The notes beneath the pieces were generated by a model. It did no database searches and was not told the DNA's origin. It was given only the letters and a program-made list of their open reading frames with translations. A DNA stretch of 64,000 bases, taken from NCBI GenBank assembly GCA_030323885.1, contig CM059191.1, positions 105,940,844-106,004,843 on the forward strand, given 5' to 3'. Positions 40,615-51,631 of the stretch are shown one piece after another. Within the stretch, counting starts at the first letter, position 1. Every line of letters starts with the position of its first letter. Position numbers and translations under genes: made by a program. This DNA is from Branchipolynoe longqiensis. Taxonomy: Eukaryota; Annelida; Polychaeta; Phyllodocida; Polynoidae.

Positions 40615-43600
40615 TTAGTCAGGAACATAAACATTTCTTATGACTAAACCTCGCGAACCCTGTCGATTAGATTTAGAACTGTCGACTTGCGCTATTGTTA
40701 ATATCTGCTTCGTATTAACGCAATGGTTAGGCATGGCGCAATCGTTATTTATTAGTGGCGCAGAAACAAAGAAATTTCTTGTCAAATGAGCCGAAGCACT
40801 CAGACGTCTATGGATTCGTCGATCCTTCTGCAGTGTTCTTTGCTGTGATTGGTCAATTCTTCTGCATAAATTAGAACTACCAATTATTGAAGCCACCCTC
40901 CGCGCTTGCTGTCGTGTAAGTGGCCCAGTACCAATTTCTCTCGAATGTAATACTTTAGGTCTTATTTTTGTTTTATTCACTAATAATTCATTAGTGCGTC
41001 GATTTTGATCAAAATTAATCGGATCGAAAGGCAAAGGTTGCGAAATACCTTTCCTTCGTTCAGTTCTAGTTAATCGTGGTGCAATATCATCCCAAATGAT
41101 TTTAGAATCCACTAATCTAACTTTATCACGGTTAACAACTTTACGATCGTTATTAGGGCCTACTACAGTTACCACTGAACCCTGTGATCTAATGACTATG
41201 TATCCTGGATCGTATTTCCTCTCCAAAGGTCCAGATTCATTTATAAACAAAACAACTTTATCACCAGGAGTTAATTTAACTGCATTCGCCTTTTTCCTCA
41301 GACGAGCAACATTATAATTTTGACTTTCTTTACGATTTTGAACAGCTTTAGCTAAAGCTATAGATAAATCATCTACATGATAAGCTAAGTTCGAATCAAT
41401 CGTCCCCGCCAATCGATACAGTAAAGAACTATGCTTCGTACCTGGATGTCTACCATAGGTTAGAAAGAAAGGAGAATAGCCAGTGCTATCAGAAGGTACA
41501 GTACGATACACATATATCACATCAGGCAAATAGGTTTCCCATAGACTAGCACGAGAATTAATTAATTTCCTCAAAATGCTTTTTATAGTCCTATGGTATT
41601 GTTCTACCATACCATTTGACTGTGGATGATAAGGTGTTGTATGTCTTACTTCTACACCTAATTCTTTGAAATGATTCATAATCAATTTGTTTTTAAACTC
41701 TAACCCATTATCTGAAATAAACATACAAGGAATTGCATGGTGAGGAATATAATCATTAAATATATAATCATGAATTCCCGTCAATGTTTTATCTGGCAAT
41801 GTTTTATATTCAACCCAACCACTACAATGATCTATAATAGACAATAAATATCTATTACCACTAGTACTAACTGGATATGGACCAGAAAGATCCGCAGCAA
41901 TCACAATACCAGGTGCACTAGGCAATGGCATCGATTGTGGATATGTATGTGTGCGCTTACTACAATTAACCACACAATTTGCACAATTGGTAATTACTCT
42001 ATGGACATCTCCAGCTATACCAGGCCAACGAAAATGTTCCTGTAATCGTTTTAATGTTTTAGACATAGCCATATGACCTACCTCAGTATGAGCTATCTTT
42101 ATCACAGAATTCCTATATTTTTTTGGTAACACTAATCTAGGATACATATCTTTCTTAGCAGGAGCTATCATTGAATAAAGAAGATTATCCATTAACAAAT
42201 AATTCTTTTCTTCATTCTTACCTAAGGTATACTCTTTCATCTTTTTCTGTTCATTAATTACATCATTATATGACAGTTCATAGTGTTCAAAAGGAATTAC
42301 CTGTTCTGCTAACAGTGAATCAAAAGCAAACATTTCTACTGGTTCCTTTGCTTCAGTATTAGGTCTCAATCTAGACAACATATCAGCCCAGACATTATCT
42401 ACACCTTTCATATAAACAATTGGTGCTGAAGATTCTGCTAATAATACTGCCCAACGTTGTATACATGTATTACAAATTTCTTTGGTGAAAAAACATTTCA
42501 ATGGAGCATGATTTGTATAGATAGTAAATTCTGCACCATATAAGTAAGGTCTTAATTTTACTAGAGCATAAATAATAGCAAATGCTTCTTTCTCTATAGT
42601 AGGATAATTACGTTGAGCAGGAGAACATCTAGTACTGAATAAATGCACTGGCCTGTCTATTCCATTCTAATCCTCCTGCACCAATACAGCCCCTAAACTG
42701 TACTCAGAAGCATCTGTATACAGTTTATATGGTTTAAAAGGATCAGGAAATTTCAACAGTACACAATCTAATGAGAGTGTCTTCAACTCATTCCATGCAA
42801 TTTCACATTCCATAGTCCATTCAAAACTACATTTAATACTAGTTAAATAAGTTATAGGAGCGACAACATCAGCATAATTAGGAATTAATTGTCTATAGTA
42901 TCCTGCCGATCCTAATGATCGTCTTACTTCTTTTTTACTTTTCGGTGAAGCCATGTCTCTTATTGCAGTAATTTTTTCAGGATCCGGTTTCAGTCCTGCT
43001 GAACATACAACATAACCTAAGAGTTTTACTTCAGTAACTCCAAATTCACATTTAGATTCTTTAATAGTCATATTGTTACTTTCCAAGATAGTCAATATAC
43101 TAGTTACACCTTTCTCATGACTCTCCTCATCTGGTGAATAAATAATAATATCATCTAAATAAATTAGAAAACATTTACCTAAATGTTCCGCAAAAATTAC
43201 ATTCATCATTCTTTGGAATACTGCAGGTGCATTCGTTAATCCAAATTGCATATGCTTAAATTGAAATAATCCCATGTGTGTGTTTATAGCTGTTTTAGGT
43301 CTGCTATCCTCATCTACCATTACCTGCCAATACCCTGATTTAAGGTCAATGGTGGTAAACATTTTAGCACCATGCAATTGATCAAAAATGTCCTGTATCC
43401 TGGGTAAAGGATAAGCATCTTTAATCGTCACTGCATTTAATTTATGGTAGTCACCACAAAGACATATAGTACCATCCTTCTTAGGCACTAAAGTAACTGG
43501 TGAAGCCCAAGGACTACAACTAGTTTCAATAATATCATCATCTAACATCTTATTTAATTCTTTTTCCACTATATGTCTTTTACTCAAAGGTATTCTATAA

Positions 43601-44142
43601 GGTCTTTGATTTAGTGGATATGCATTACCTGTGTCAATATGCATCTCAACTACCTTAATAGCTTTAAGTTTATCATTAGAATCAGGAAATAACAAGGGAA
43701 AATGCATTTTCCAATAGTCTACTTCTAGAACTATTCCTGCCATTTTTCTATCAATTAATTCTAAACTACTCCATGGATGTACAATATCACATAAGGAAAC
43801 AAACTTATTTATGTAACAAATCTCAGCATTACACATTTCCATTATATCTGTCCCAATTAATAATTCAAAAGCTAATGATTCAACTACAAAGAAAGGACAT
43901 AACTTATCCTAAATAGAAATGTAAGTTACACCTAAAGTTGGAATTAAATGACCTGAGATTGATCTCAGTCTACTACCAGGATACAATTGCCTATGTGCTA
44001 TTTCAATATCTACTAAATTTCTAAATGCATTTACATGTATTAAACTTTTAGCCGCACCTGAGTCTACCAGACCAGTTAATTTTACTTGAACAAAATCAAT
44101 ATCAATACTCGGACGAGTATCAAGTGCGCTATTTAGTTTCCC
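40615..44142 (-). pseudogene. Gypsy-4 pol: protease, RT, RNase H, integrase; two in-frame TAG stops
   Basis: Read from the -1 shift site at 44142, one frame runs the full length. The protease has LTGLVDSGAAKSLIH (DSG active site, about 44050). RT: KDGTICLCGDYHKLNAVTIK, TTIDLKSGYWQVMVDEDSRP, FGLTNAPAVFQRMMN and the catalytic YLDDIIIYS. RNase H: PYKLYTDASEYSLGAVLVQ and PTIEKEAFAIIYALVK. The integrase zinc finger has HTEVGHMAMSKTLKRL and NCANCV; the core has VIAADLSGPYPV, FISDNGLEFKNK and SNGMVEQYHRTIK. The C-terminal domain resembles GPY/F (KLTPGDKVVLF, RKYDPGYIVI). TAG stops at 43911-43909 and 42669-42667 are the only interruptions. This Gypsy is only distantly related to Gypsy-1, -2 and -3. 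Confidence 0.92.
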
Positions 44143-45545
44143 GAAGCAGTAGAGCTAATGTTACTACGCAGTAATTTCAAATGCGGACAATCCCTCATCA
44201 CATGCGATTCATTACATATATAACAAGTCAAACCACCCCGCCCGGCACCCTGCGGTCGTTGGAGATACACCTGCCCCTGTTTAGCCGTCGACGACTGCGC
44301 CTGCGCAGCCGGCGTCGCTTTCTGATTGCTTCCTCGCTGTTGCGTTGACAGCGCATACTTTCCAGTGTGCTCTCTGACTGAACCTGATCTATTCTTAGAT
44401 GCAATAGTTACCTCACCCTTCGACGCTACGTTTACGCATGGTGACTCAAGACGTCCGCCCGTTGCATAAGAACCGACACCATACGGTGACGCAACGTTTA
44501 CTGAATGAATATCTGCATGTGTACATTTATTTTCAGATACCATTAAGAGTTCTACACACTTTCTTAGTGATTTTAATTCATTCTGGAGCGACTTTAGAGC
44601 CTGACTCTCTCCTGTTTCTACTGAACTAGCCTGAACTCCTCCAGAAGCAATTGTTTTAGACAATTTAGAAGAATTAAAGTTTAGACTATCAACCTGACTA
44701 GTCATATTTAAATCTGTCAGTCGTGATTGTGCATGTCGTTGCTGTCTCAATACAGACCTATCACTCAATATAGCTAGAGTAAAAGCTTCCTCCAATGATT
44801 TTGGTCTATTGGTCTCTACGTACCACATAGTGTTGTCATCCAACAATGAATCAAGAAATCGTGATAACAAAATTTCAAAGGTGTCAGTCCCCAAGGTAGC
44901 AGAAGGTAGTTTCCACCCCTTACTAGCAGCTGTTTTAAACCGTTGGCAATATGCTGCCACTGTCTCACCCTCATTCTGTACCATAGTCATTACTATACTT
45001 TTTAAATGAGTTTTTTCATCTGCAGTTAACAAAGTTTTAGCAATTTCCTCTTTGATATCATACCATGACTTAGCACCCTTAGTTGTGAAGGCAGTGAATA
45101 ACACTTCATGCAGTGTACCTGTTGCATTTGAAAGTGCGAAGTGAATTATATCTAAGTCTGACACATCTGCAAGAACCCCAATCCTCTCAATAAGATCTAC
45201 CCACTCTCTCAGTGCACCTCTGTCAGTCCCATCCAGCATAGGCACAGACTTCCCATATGCTTTAAGAGCTCTTATCTTGGTTTCATTACTTTTATGCTGT
45301 AGACTAGCTAATTCCCGTGTTTCTCTACGCTCTTCCCTGTCATTATCAGCCTCAGTACGTTCTGTAATTTGCAATATCCTCTCTTCATTTTTGTCACTAA
45401 TATTCTCTATGCTATCAGCCATAAATTTAGTCCATGCTTCCAATTTATCACAGTCTTCACTCAAAATACCCATATCTACCTGACTTTCAAACCACAACCC
45501 AAATTGTTCACGTAAAGAATCCTCCTTTAACCGTGTTACAGGCAT
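44133..45545 (-). CDS. Gypsy-4 gag
   Basis: An intact 470-codon minus-strand frame from ATG 45545. The N-terminal half is acidic and helical (EERILQITERTEADNDREER), followed by the capsid-like retrotransposon-gag region with AKSWYDIKEEI and EGETVAAYCQRFKTAAS. A serine-rich stretch and a basic C-terminal part follow, with one zinc knuckle CYICNESHVMRDCPHLK (CX2CX4HX4C), which would bind the genomic RNA. The stop TAA (44135-44133) immediately follows the heptamer GGGAAAC, where pol begins in the -1 frame. Gag is the only fully intact gene of this element. Confidence 0.9.
   Translation of the reverse strand: MPVTRLKEDSLREQFGLWFESQVDMGILSEDCDKLEAWTKFMADSIENISDKNEERILQITERTEADNDREERRETRELASLQHKSNETKIRALKAYGKSVPMLDGTDRGALREWVDLIERIGVLADVSDLDIIHFALSNATGTLHEVLFTAFTTKGAKSWYDIKEEIAKTLLTADEKTHLKSIVMTMVQNEGETVAAYCQRFKTAASKGWKLPSATLGTDTFEILLSRFLDSLLDDNTMWYVETNRPKSLEEAFTLAILSDRSVLRQQRHAQSRLTDLNMTSQVDSLNFNSSKLSKTIASGGVQASSVETGESQALKSLQNELKSLRKCVELLMVSENKCTHADIHSVNVASPYGVGSYATGGRLESPCVNVASKGEVTIASKNRSGSVREHTGKYALSTQQRGSNQKATPAAQAQSSTAKQGQVYLQRPQGAGRGGLTCYICNESHVMRDCPHLKLLRSNISSTASGN
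44136..44142 (-). promoter_or_regulatory. -1 ribosomal frameshift heptamer GGGAAAC
   Basis: On the minus strand the gag frame reads G GGA AAC followed at once by TAA. A slip of one base back gives GGG AAA C and enters the pol frame, open for 77 codons through the protease active site. The X XXY YYZ form is the standard retroviral type. A downstream pseudoknot was not checked. Confidence 0.75.
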
Positions 45546-45957
45546 TGTGAGTGTGTAGTATAAGTGTATTTAATCAAATATAGAACTTACCACCAGTCAA
45601 ATATGTTCACGCTATTGATATCCTCCTTGTAGCGGGTTATATGGGAAATTTAGTGTGTTGTGAAAAGCGCGGTAGAAATAAATTATAAAGAATTGAATCC
45701 AACCAATAGAATTACCTGTACAGTAGCAGAAAAGTGAAAAGTCTCTCCTGTATATATTAATACGCTCTGATATACCTCAAGGTTAAACAAAATTACCGAA
45801 AGTAGTCCGAAAATGAAAAAACTTCTAGCGGCGACACGAGGCTTCAGACATGCGACATTACAGTAATACCGACGTCAAAGACTAATGTTTCCCTCAAGAA
45901 TTGACACTTTCATCGGAAACTCGTCGACAAAGCAATTTAGTTTAGTTTAGTCCCTGT
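45546..45957 (-). other. Gypsy-4 leader / possible 5' LTR region
   Basis: Upstream of gag. No LTR ends or primer-binding site identified with confidence. The region is cut at 45957 by the LINE-C insertion. Confidence 0.45.
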
Positions 45958-46635
45958 ATAAAGCAGGTATGCAGGTATTTGCAGGTATAGCAATACCTCA
46001 GGGAGTTTGACGCCCCTGCCTTGCAGAGTTGTAAACCACTGCCTTGTGGTACAGGTCCTTGACAGAACCGAAGGCTAAGGGAGCAAACCCTAAACAGAAA
46101 ACCATGTCACTGTGGCAGCATTAAGGGCGGTTGATGTATGGAACTCCCAACATCTCCCAACGAGCCACTGCAGGGACAAATAGTTTTGTGCCTGTCTTGA
46201 CATGTTCTTGCCGGTGTGAAACCTCTATTTGCTCCCCGAGAGAGTGCCGCTGGTAACTTGCAAAAGCCAGCAGCACTTCAACACTTTTGCAGGCAGCTTT
46301 GATGAAATGTACAACCGCACAAAACACCATACCGGCTCGGTCGTCGCCCGGGTTACCAAGGACCGCGCTGCTCGAGCTCATCTTCCGTCGACAGCGGAAA
46401 ATCAGCTAGGAGATACAACACAGCTAAAACTTATCTCGGCAATCCAGACAGAAAACATCAGGACTGGTTCGACCCCAACAATCAGGAACTACAGAATCTT
46501 ATGAGCAGAAGAGACCAAGCCCACCAGAGAGTGTTGCAGACTAGGAACACTAGATCCACCACTGCAGCATACAAAGATGCCTGCAGATTGCTACAAAAAT
46601 TCACCCGTGCATTGAAGTCAGACTGGTGGGAAATG

Positions 46636-47252
46636 GCATGGGATGCGCAAACGGTGAAAGAAAGACAAATCCCTGACCTAAAAACGTACAAAAAATATCT
46701 GTGCAAAATAAAAACTGGGAACCCCAACTGAACTGCACCACAAGGGGGCAGGTGATATGTCACGGCCCACCAACTGGACAGCCCAGGGCGGGATAACCGG
46801 AAATATAAAAGCCAGATAACATATCCAACAACAATATAAATCAAATCAATTTCAAACAAACATAACTCAACCACCTTATTACGTACAAGCCTATGGACAT
46901 GTAAATAAAATAGGCAAGTATAGAATTAAGTAGAAAAAAGCGGAAAACTCTTCCCAAGAAAACCCCAAAACACTAACATAGAACCTTAAGAAAACAACTA
47001 ACATGGTAATAGGAATAGAACAAAAATACAATGCCAAGAGGGCCCAAAAAAAACTAACATAGGCTACTAAACGTACCAACATACTATCTATCTGCTACTG
47101 AAATGCAGACAATCAAATAACTTATCAGCAGCTACTGTTTGGTAAGACAACACCAACACTACAGCTGGCCAGCATTGAAAACAAGCCTGGGTACCCAGGC
47201 TTACATGCTATGGACATAATAAATACAGCCTCAATAAAAAAAAAAAAAAAAA
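46636..47252 (+). mobile_element. Poly(A)-tailed LINE 3' fragment (LINE-E) inside LINE-C
   Basis: Inserted between SDWWE and KAEELQRAAD of the LINE-C frame with a short AAATG duplication (46631-46635 and 47253-47257). It begins with about 30 codons of a LINE C terminus (KERQIPDLKTYKKYLCKIKT), followed by about 500 bp of 3' untranslated region, AATAAA and a run of about 20 A. The source LINE is not otherwise in the window. Confidence 0.85.
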
Positions 47253-48070
47253 AAATGAAGGCAGAAGAGCTGCAGAGAGCTGCAGACAGAAACAACATGA
47301 AGGGCTTCTACAGCGGACTGAAGGAAGTGTGGGGACCTGTGAAGAAGGGACCTGTTCACCTGAAATCAACAGATGGAACGGAGACCTTTTCCGACAGCAA
47401 GAGAGTTGTGGCAAGATGGAGCGAACACTTCCAGAAGCTACTCAACGTCCCTGGTGACATAGATCACGAAGCTCTGGACAACATCCAGCAGCGCATTACC
47501 AAAACATGCCTCGATGAGATTCCAACCATGGATGAGATGGCTAGAGCAATCACCAGCCTGAAAGATGGCAAAACACCTGGGGGTGATGGAGTTCCTGCCG
47601 AGGTATGGAAGCATGGAGGAGACAATCTGCTCAACAGACTGCACCAACTAATCACCAATGCCTCGGAGGAGGGTTCTGTACCCCAAGCATGGAAGGATGC
47701 CAGCATTGTAACCATCTACAAGAAAGGTGATCGAACAGACTGTGAGAACTATAGAGGAATCTCTCTTCTTTCCATAGCAGGGAAGATCTTTGCCAGGATC
47801 CTACTCAACAGACTATCTATTCACATAGAACCTGGTGTAGTTCCTGAGTCACAGTGTGGCTTCAGAGGTAACCGGAACACTGTGGATATGATATTTTGTC
47901 TCCGACAGCTACAAGAAAAGTGCATTGAGCAGGACCGACCACTGTACATGGTATTTGTCGATTTCACTAAGGCATTTGATACAGTCGGGAGGACTGGGCT
48001 ATGGCAGCTACTGAGGAAGTAAGGATGCCCAGAGAAGTTCACAACTATGATCGAGGCTCTACATACAGGA

Positions 48071-48707
48071 ATCTTCTGAAACCACTAATAGCCACCCACA
48101 TAAAATCCAAATGGCAACATGAGTGGGATGAAAACATCAATAAACTTAAAGAAATTGAACCATCTGTGGGAAAGCCACCACAGACTCATGCGGGAGGTCG
48201 GTGGGACCAAGTGGTCCTTAGCCGCTGCCGTGTTGGCCACTCGTGGCTTACACATGCTTTTCTGCTCAAGGGGGAACCTCCCCTTGAATGTATTGGGTGT
48301 CAGTCCCCACTGACACTCAAACACATTTTACTAAGTTGCGTTGATTTTTTGGCCCTGCGCCAACGGTTCTACACTGCAGACAGTGTGCATGACCTTTTTA
48401 CTAAGGTAAAACAGGAAAACATTTTAGCCTTTTTGAGGGCAGCTGGACTGTACCACCTTATATAGTTTACTAAATGGATTCTATTAATTATTAATGAAAC
48501 TTTTTTCTTTTTCTATGGGAATTTGTTTCCCTTGACCACAGATATATGATTGTGAGCTTTCTAATTTAATTAGTGTCTATTGGCACATAATTGATTGTCT
48601 GCTTTTACATGTAAAAGCGATGGTTTGAACAAAAAACAAACATTTCTCGCCGTGAATATGGCCTATGCTGCCGACATGGCGTAAAGCAACCACCAATCAA
48701 TCAATCA
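48071..48707 (+). mobile_element. LINE-D (I-type LINE) 3' fragment inside LINE-C
   Basis: Inserted with a 10-bp duplication ACATACAGGA / ACATTCAGGA (48061-48070 and 48708-48717). It encodes the last 131 residues of an I/Nimb-type LINE protein: KSKWQHEWDENINKLKEIEP, RCRVGHSWLTHAFLLKGEPP and the zinc motif CIGCQSPLTLKHILLSC. Stop at 48465, then a 242-bp 3' region ending in (ATCA)n. Further truncated copies lie at 3533, 3773 and 29233 on the minus strand. Confidence 0.9.
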
Positions 48708-49785
48708 ACATTCAGGAATGATGGCGAACGTTAGTGCTGGAGGGGAAGTCTCGGAATCGTTCGGGGTTACCAATGGGGTCAAGCAAGGTTGTGTACTGGC
48801 CCCCACGCTCTTCTCCATCTTCCTATCAGCAATGCTAGACGAGGCTTTCCGAGACATGGGGGATGGCATCTATATACAGTCCAGACAGAGCGCTGACCTA
48901 TTCAATGTCGCACACTTCAGAGCGAAGACCAAGAGTACTCAGATACTGGTGAGAGAGCTACTATTCGCAGATGACAGTGCACTGGTTGCCCACTCTGCTG
49001 AAGAGACCCAGAAAATAGTGGACACTTTCTCCGATGCATCAAAGAAGTTTGGCCTGAAAATTAACATCAAGAAGACGGAGGTGCTGTACCAACCCAACTC
49101 TACAAGAACCCGAGAGGAGGAGATCATGGTTGACGGAAACAAGCTGAACTCTGTTCTGGAATTCACCTATCTTGGAAGCACTATATCAAGTGATGGACGC
49201 ATTGATGCTGAGATACAGAGGTGGATGGCCAAGGCTAGCGCATCTTTTGGCTGACTACGCCAGAGACTCTGGAACAACCACCATGTGTCCATTCGGGTCA
49301 AAGGTAAGATCTACCACGCAATCGTGCTATCCACCCTACTATACGGAGCCGAGGCCTGGACAGTGTACAGACGGCAGGTGAAAAACCTGCATGCCTTCAT
49401 GATGCGACATCTGCGTTCAATCATGAGGCTAACCTGGAAGGACAAAGTGACGAATAAGGAAATATTCAAACGGATGGGGCTGCCCTCTATGGAAGATCTT
49501 CTGATCAAAAAGAATCTCCGGTGGACTGGACACCTCATGAGGATGTCATCAGACAGGCTACCAAAGCAGATCCTTTATTCTCAACTGTCTTCTGGCTACA
49601 GAAAGAGAGGGCGCCCCCGTCTCCGGTTCAGGGATACCATCAAGAGAAACTTGAAGCTGAGAGACATTAAGACTGACTCATGGACGCAACTCTCACAGCA
49701 GAGAGCTAAATGGAGAGCGGCAGTCAAGTAATGAAAGCAGTCTTTGTCGCACCGCGACCGACAGCATGATGATGATGATAAAGCA

Positions 49786-50193
49786 AAAAGATTGGAGAAT
49801 CAATAGAAGAAAACTAACTCATCCACTCCAACAATCCACCAGTCATAGTCAATAGAAAAGTTCTTTTTTTATCTTATCCTCAAGAATTTAGAATTTAGAA
49901 TAGCATATCAAATTTAATGAAATAAAAATACTACGTATATAATATGTTCTCTAAAGAAAAATTGTAGTTCTAGCCCTAACATAAAAAATTACAACACCAC
50001 ATGCGTTCAAATAACCAGCAGTCAACTAACAATTTAATTAAGAAATATAACCTTTATAGTATCATATAACAAATAAAAAGAAAAATGCTACCGAAACACA
50101 CTGAAAGTATCAAACACACTCAATACAGTCACTACTAACCAATGTCGTGTAGGTTCAAATCCCGGTAGTTTCAACAAGTCGTGGTCGCCATTT
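49786..50193. other. Unassigned AT-rich flank
   Basis: No gene. The end, 50150-50193, read on the minus strand as TGGCGACCACGACTTGTTG directly after the family S LTR, could be the primer-binding site of a lost internal region. Confidence 0.45.
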
Positions 50194-50690
50194 TGTAAAG
50201 TCGCCAGCTGGTGGTGTGGGTGGTGTGGACAAGCCAAAGGAAATCAATACAGATAATGAAGGAAAATAGGTGAAGAGTGAAAGTAGGAGAGTGAGACTCC
50301 TTCATTTATTACTTTATATAGGTTTTCTAGAATCCAAGATGGCAGTGGTCACATGGTTCAATCCACCAATCAGAGTACAATCTGCTGTATCCAAGGCCTT
50401 GTTATGCTGGCTACAGTGCCTTGTGGTGGCCAATGATCCATGAATAACACCATGGGGGGAGGGGGTATGTGAGGTGACTCTTCCAAAGAGTATATCTAGG
50501 AAGTGACACTCCTCCAAAGACTATTTTACTATACAATTTCTATACCTAATGAGTAATAGTTTACCAACTCCACACATCCCTCATATGCCTTTGGTTTTTA
50601 TATATCACTATTTATCATTATATAGACAGTTTGCAATTTATTATAGTAATTTCACATAGGTCCTCATGCATTATATCGGAAAATTTTACA
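50194..50690 (-). mobile_element. LTR, family S, 497 bp
   Basis: Reverse-orientation copy nearly identical to 30169-30664. It is followed on the minus strand by AAATGGCGACCACGAC, a primer-binding-site-like stretch, so it may be a 5' LTR whose element is deleted. No flanking duplication seen. Confidence 0.85.
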
Positions 50691-50914
50691 CTGGGATTAG
50701 AGATTCAACATAGAGATACATGGAAGATTTTGAACCAATCTGATAAATAAAAACATGTAACCTTGATTGTGCTTTGACTTATCATTTACTGCAAACATTG
50801 AGACCACATAAAACATAAGGTGGAAGATAGCACCTCATATACTACTACTCACATCTTCTGCGCAACATCAAACGTAGAGGATCAAGACTCTCTAGTGTTA
50901 GATGGAGACGAGTC

Positions 50915-51130
50915 ATGATGGAGCTGACAATGAAACTGGTTTGCATCGCGCTTATCTTCATGTCAGACTATGCCATACCCACAACAAATGCTGTCAACAA
51001 CAACGTTGTCTGTTTAATGGCACTGCTACAGGACCAGTTTCACAATCCATGCACTAGTCTGCCACCAAACCACATACTGCCATGTCTGGTGACGAGCGCT
51101 GCAGATTTGGATTCGCTGAAGAAGAAAAGG
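50915..51130 (+). CDS. Possible first coding exon of a secreted peptide
   Basis: Frame of 72 codons from ATG 50915. A hydrophobic stretch, MKLVCIALIFMSDYA, resembles a signal peptide ending near TTNA. A short region with three cysteines (VVC, NPC, LPC) follows, and the frame ends in KKKR, a basic cleavage-type site, exactly where a good splice donor begins (AAAAGG then GTACGT at 51131). No following exon could be identified and no family is recognised. A chance frame in non-coding DNA is possible. It is the only stretch in the window that looks like a host gene. Confidence 0.3.
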
Positions 51131-51184
51131 GTACGTCACACCACTTTGGTCAATACTGATTTAAATCAGGAACACAAACACTGA

Positions 51185-51631
51185 AATACATCACCCAAAA
51201 GGTGGGGTTGTGTTAAATTGTGGTTCTGCTTACTGAATTGCCTTCAAATTAATGACTCATCATGTTATATCCAAATTCACATAAAATCAGGGCAAACAAA
51301 CACGAGGTGTCACTGTACTACATTGTTCTGTAATGCCATGCACAAGGACCTGTTGATTTGTGTGGGTTTTACATCCCAGCAACATGTACGGTCATATCAG
51401 GACGAGTATTGACTTGTGACGCCATGCACAGATAAAGACTGTTTAGTGCAGCATCACTGGGAGACCTTGCTGCCAGAACCATAATCCAGGCCTTATCATC
51501 CTAATACCCTGAGTAGCAGCGGTGACTTGACACAATTTACTTGATGTTCTATTATGTTAACGTTTGGGACAGCATATGCAGAAAAAAACGTGAATTTATA
51601 ACCCAACTCCTTTGGACACTCGCTTTGAGAT
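51185..51631. other. Unassigned sequence
   Basis: No gene or element recognised. Confidence 0.45.

Larger units (their letters stand above)
46406..49731 (+). pseudogene. LINE-C reverse transcriptase, split by two insertions, two nonsense codons
   Basis: Coding blocks: linker YNTAKTYLGNPDRKHQDWFD to SDWWE (46406-46635); RT from ELQRAADRNNMKGFYSGLKE through LKDGKTPGGDGVPAEVWKHG, KDASIVTIYKKGDRTDCENY and RGISLLSIAGKIFARILLNR to VFVDFTKAFDTVGR (47258-48020). After the second insertion come NGVKQGCVLAPTLFSIFLSA, the catalytic ELLFADDSALVAH and LEFTYLGSTISSDGRIDAEI (48718-49254), then the C terminus LSTLLYGAEAWTVYRRQVKN to KWRAAVK (49255-49731). A TAA replaces a codon at 48018-48020 and a TGA occurs at 49252-49254, both in the main frame. 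FADD is intact. Confidence 0.92.
45966..49777 (+). mobile_element. LINE-C, RTE-like LINE with perfect target duplication
   Basis: Flanked by the 8-bp duplication ATAAAGCA at 45958-45965 and 49778-49785. The order is a 440-bp 5' block, the linker after the endonuclease, the RT, a very short 3' untranslated region (about 40 bp) and a (GAT)n tail, as in RTE-like LINEs. The endonuclease is absent: the 5' block ends at 46405 and joins directly to the linker. Two later LINE insertions split the RT. Confidence 0.9.

Noticed and set aside
50120..50180. Possible tRNA gene (GGTTCAAATCCCGG)
   Set aside because: The B-box-like stretch is present but no A box, D arm or cloverleaf can be drawn. It lies next to a retroelement primer-binding-like sequence.
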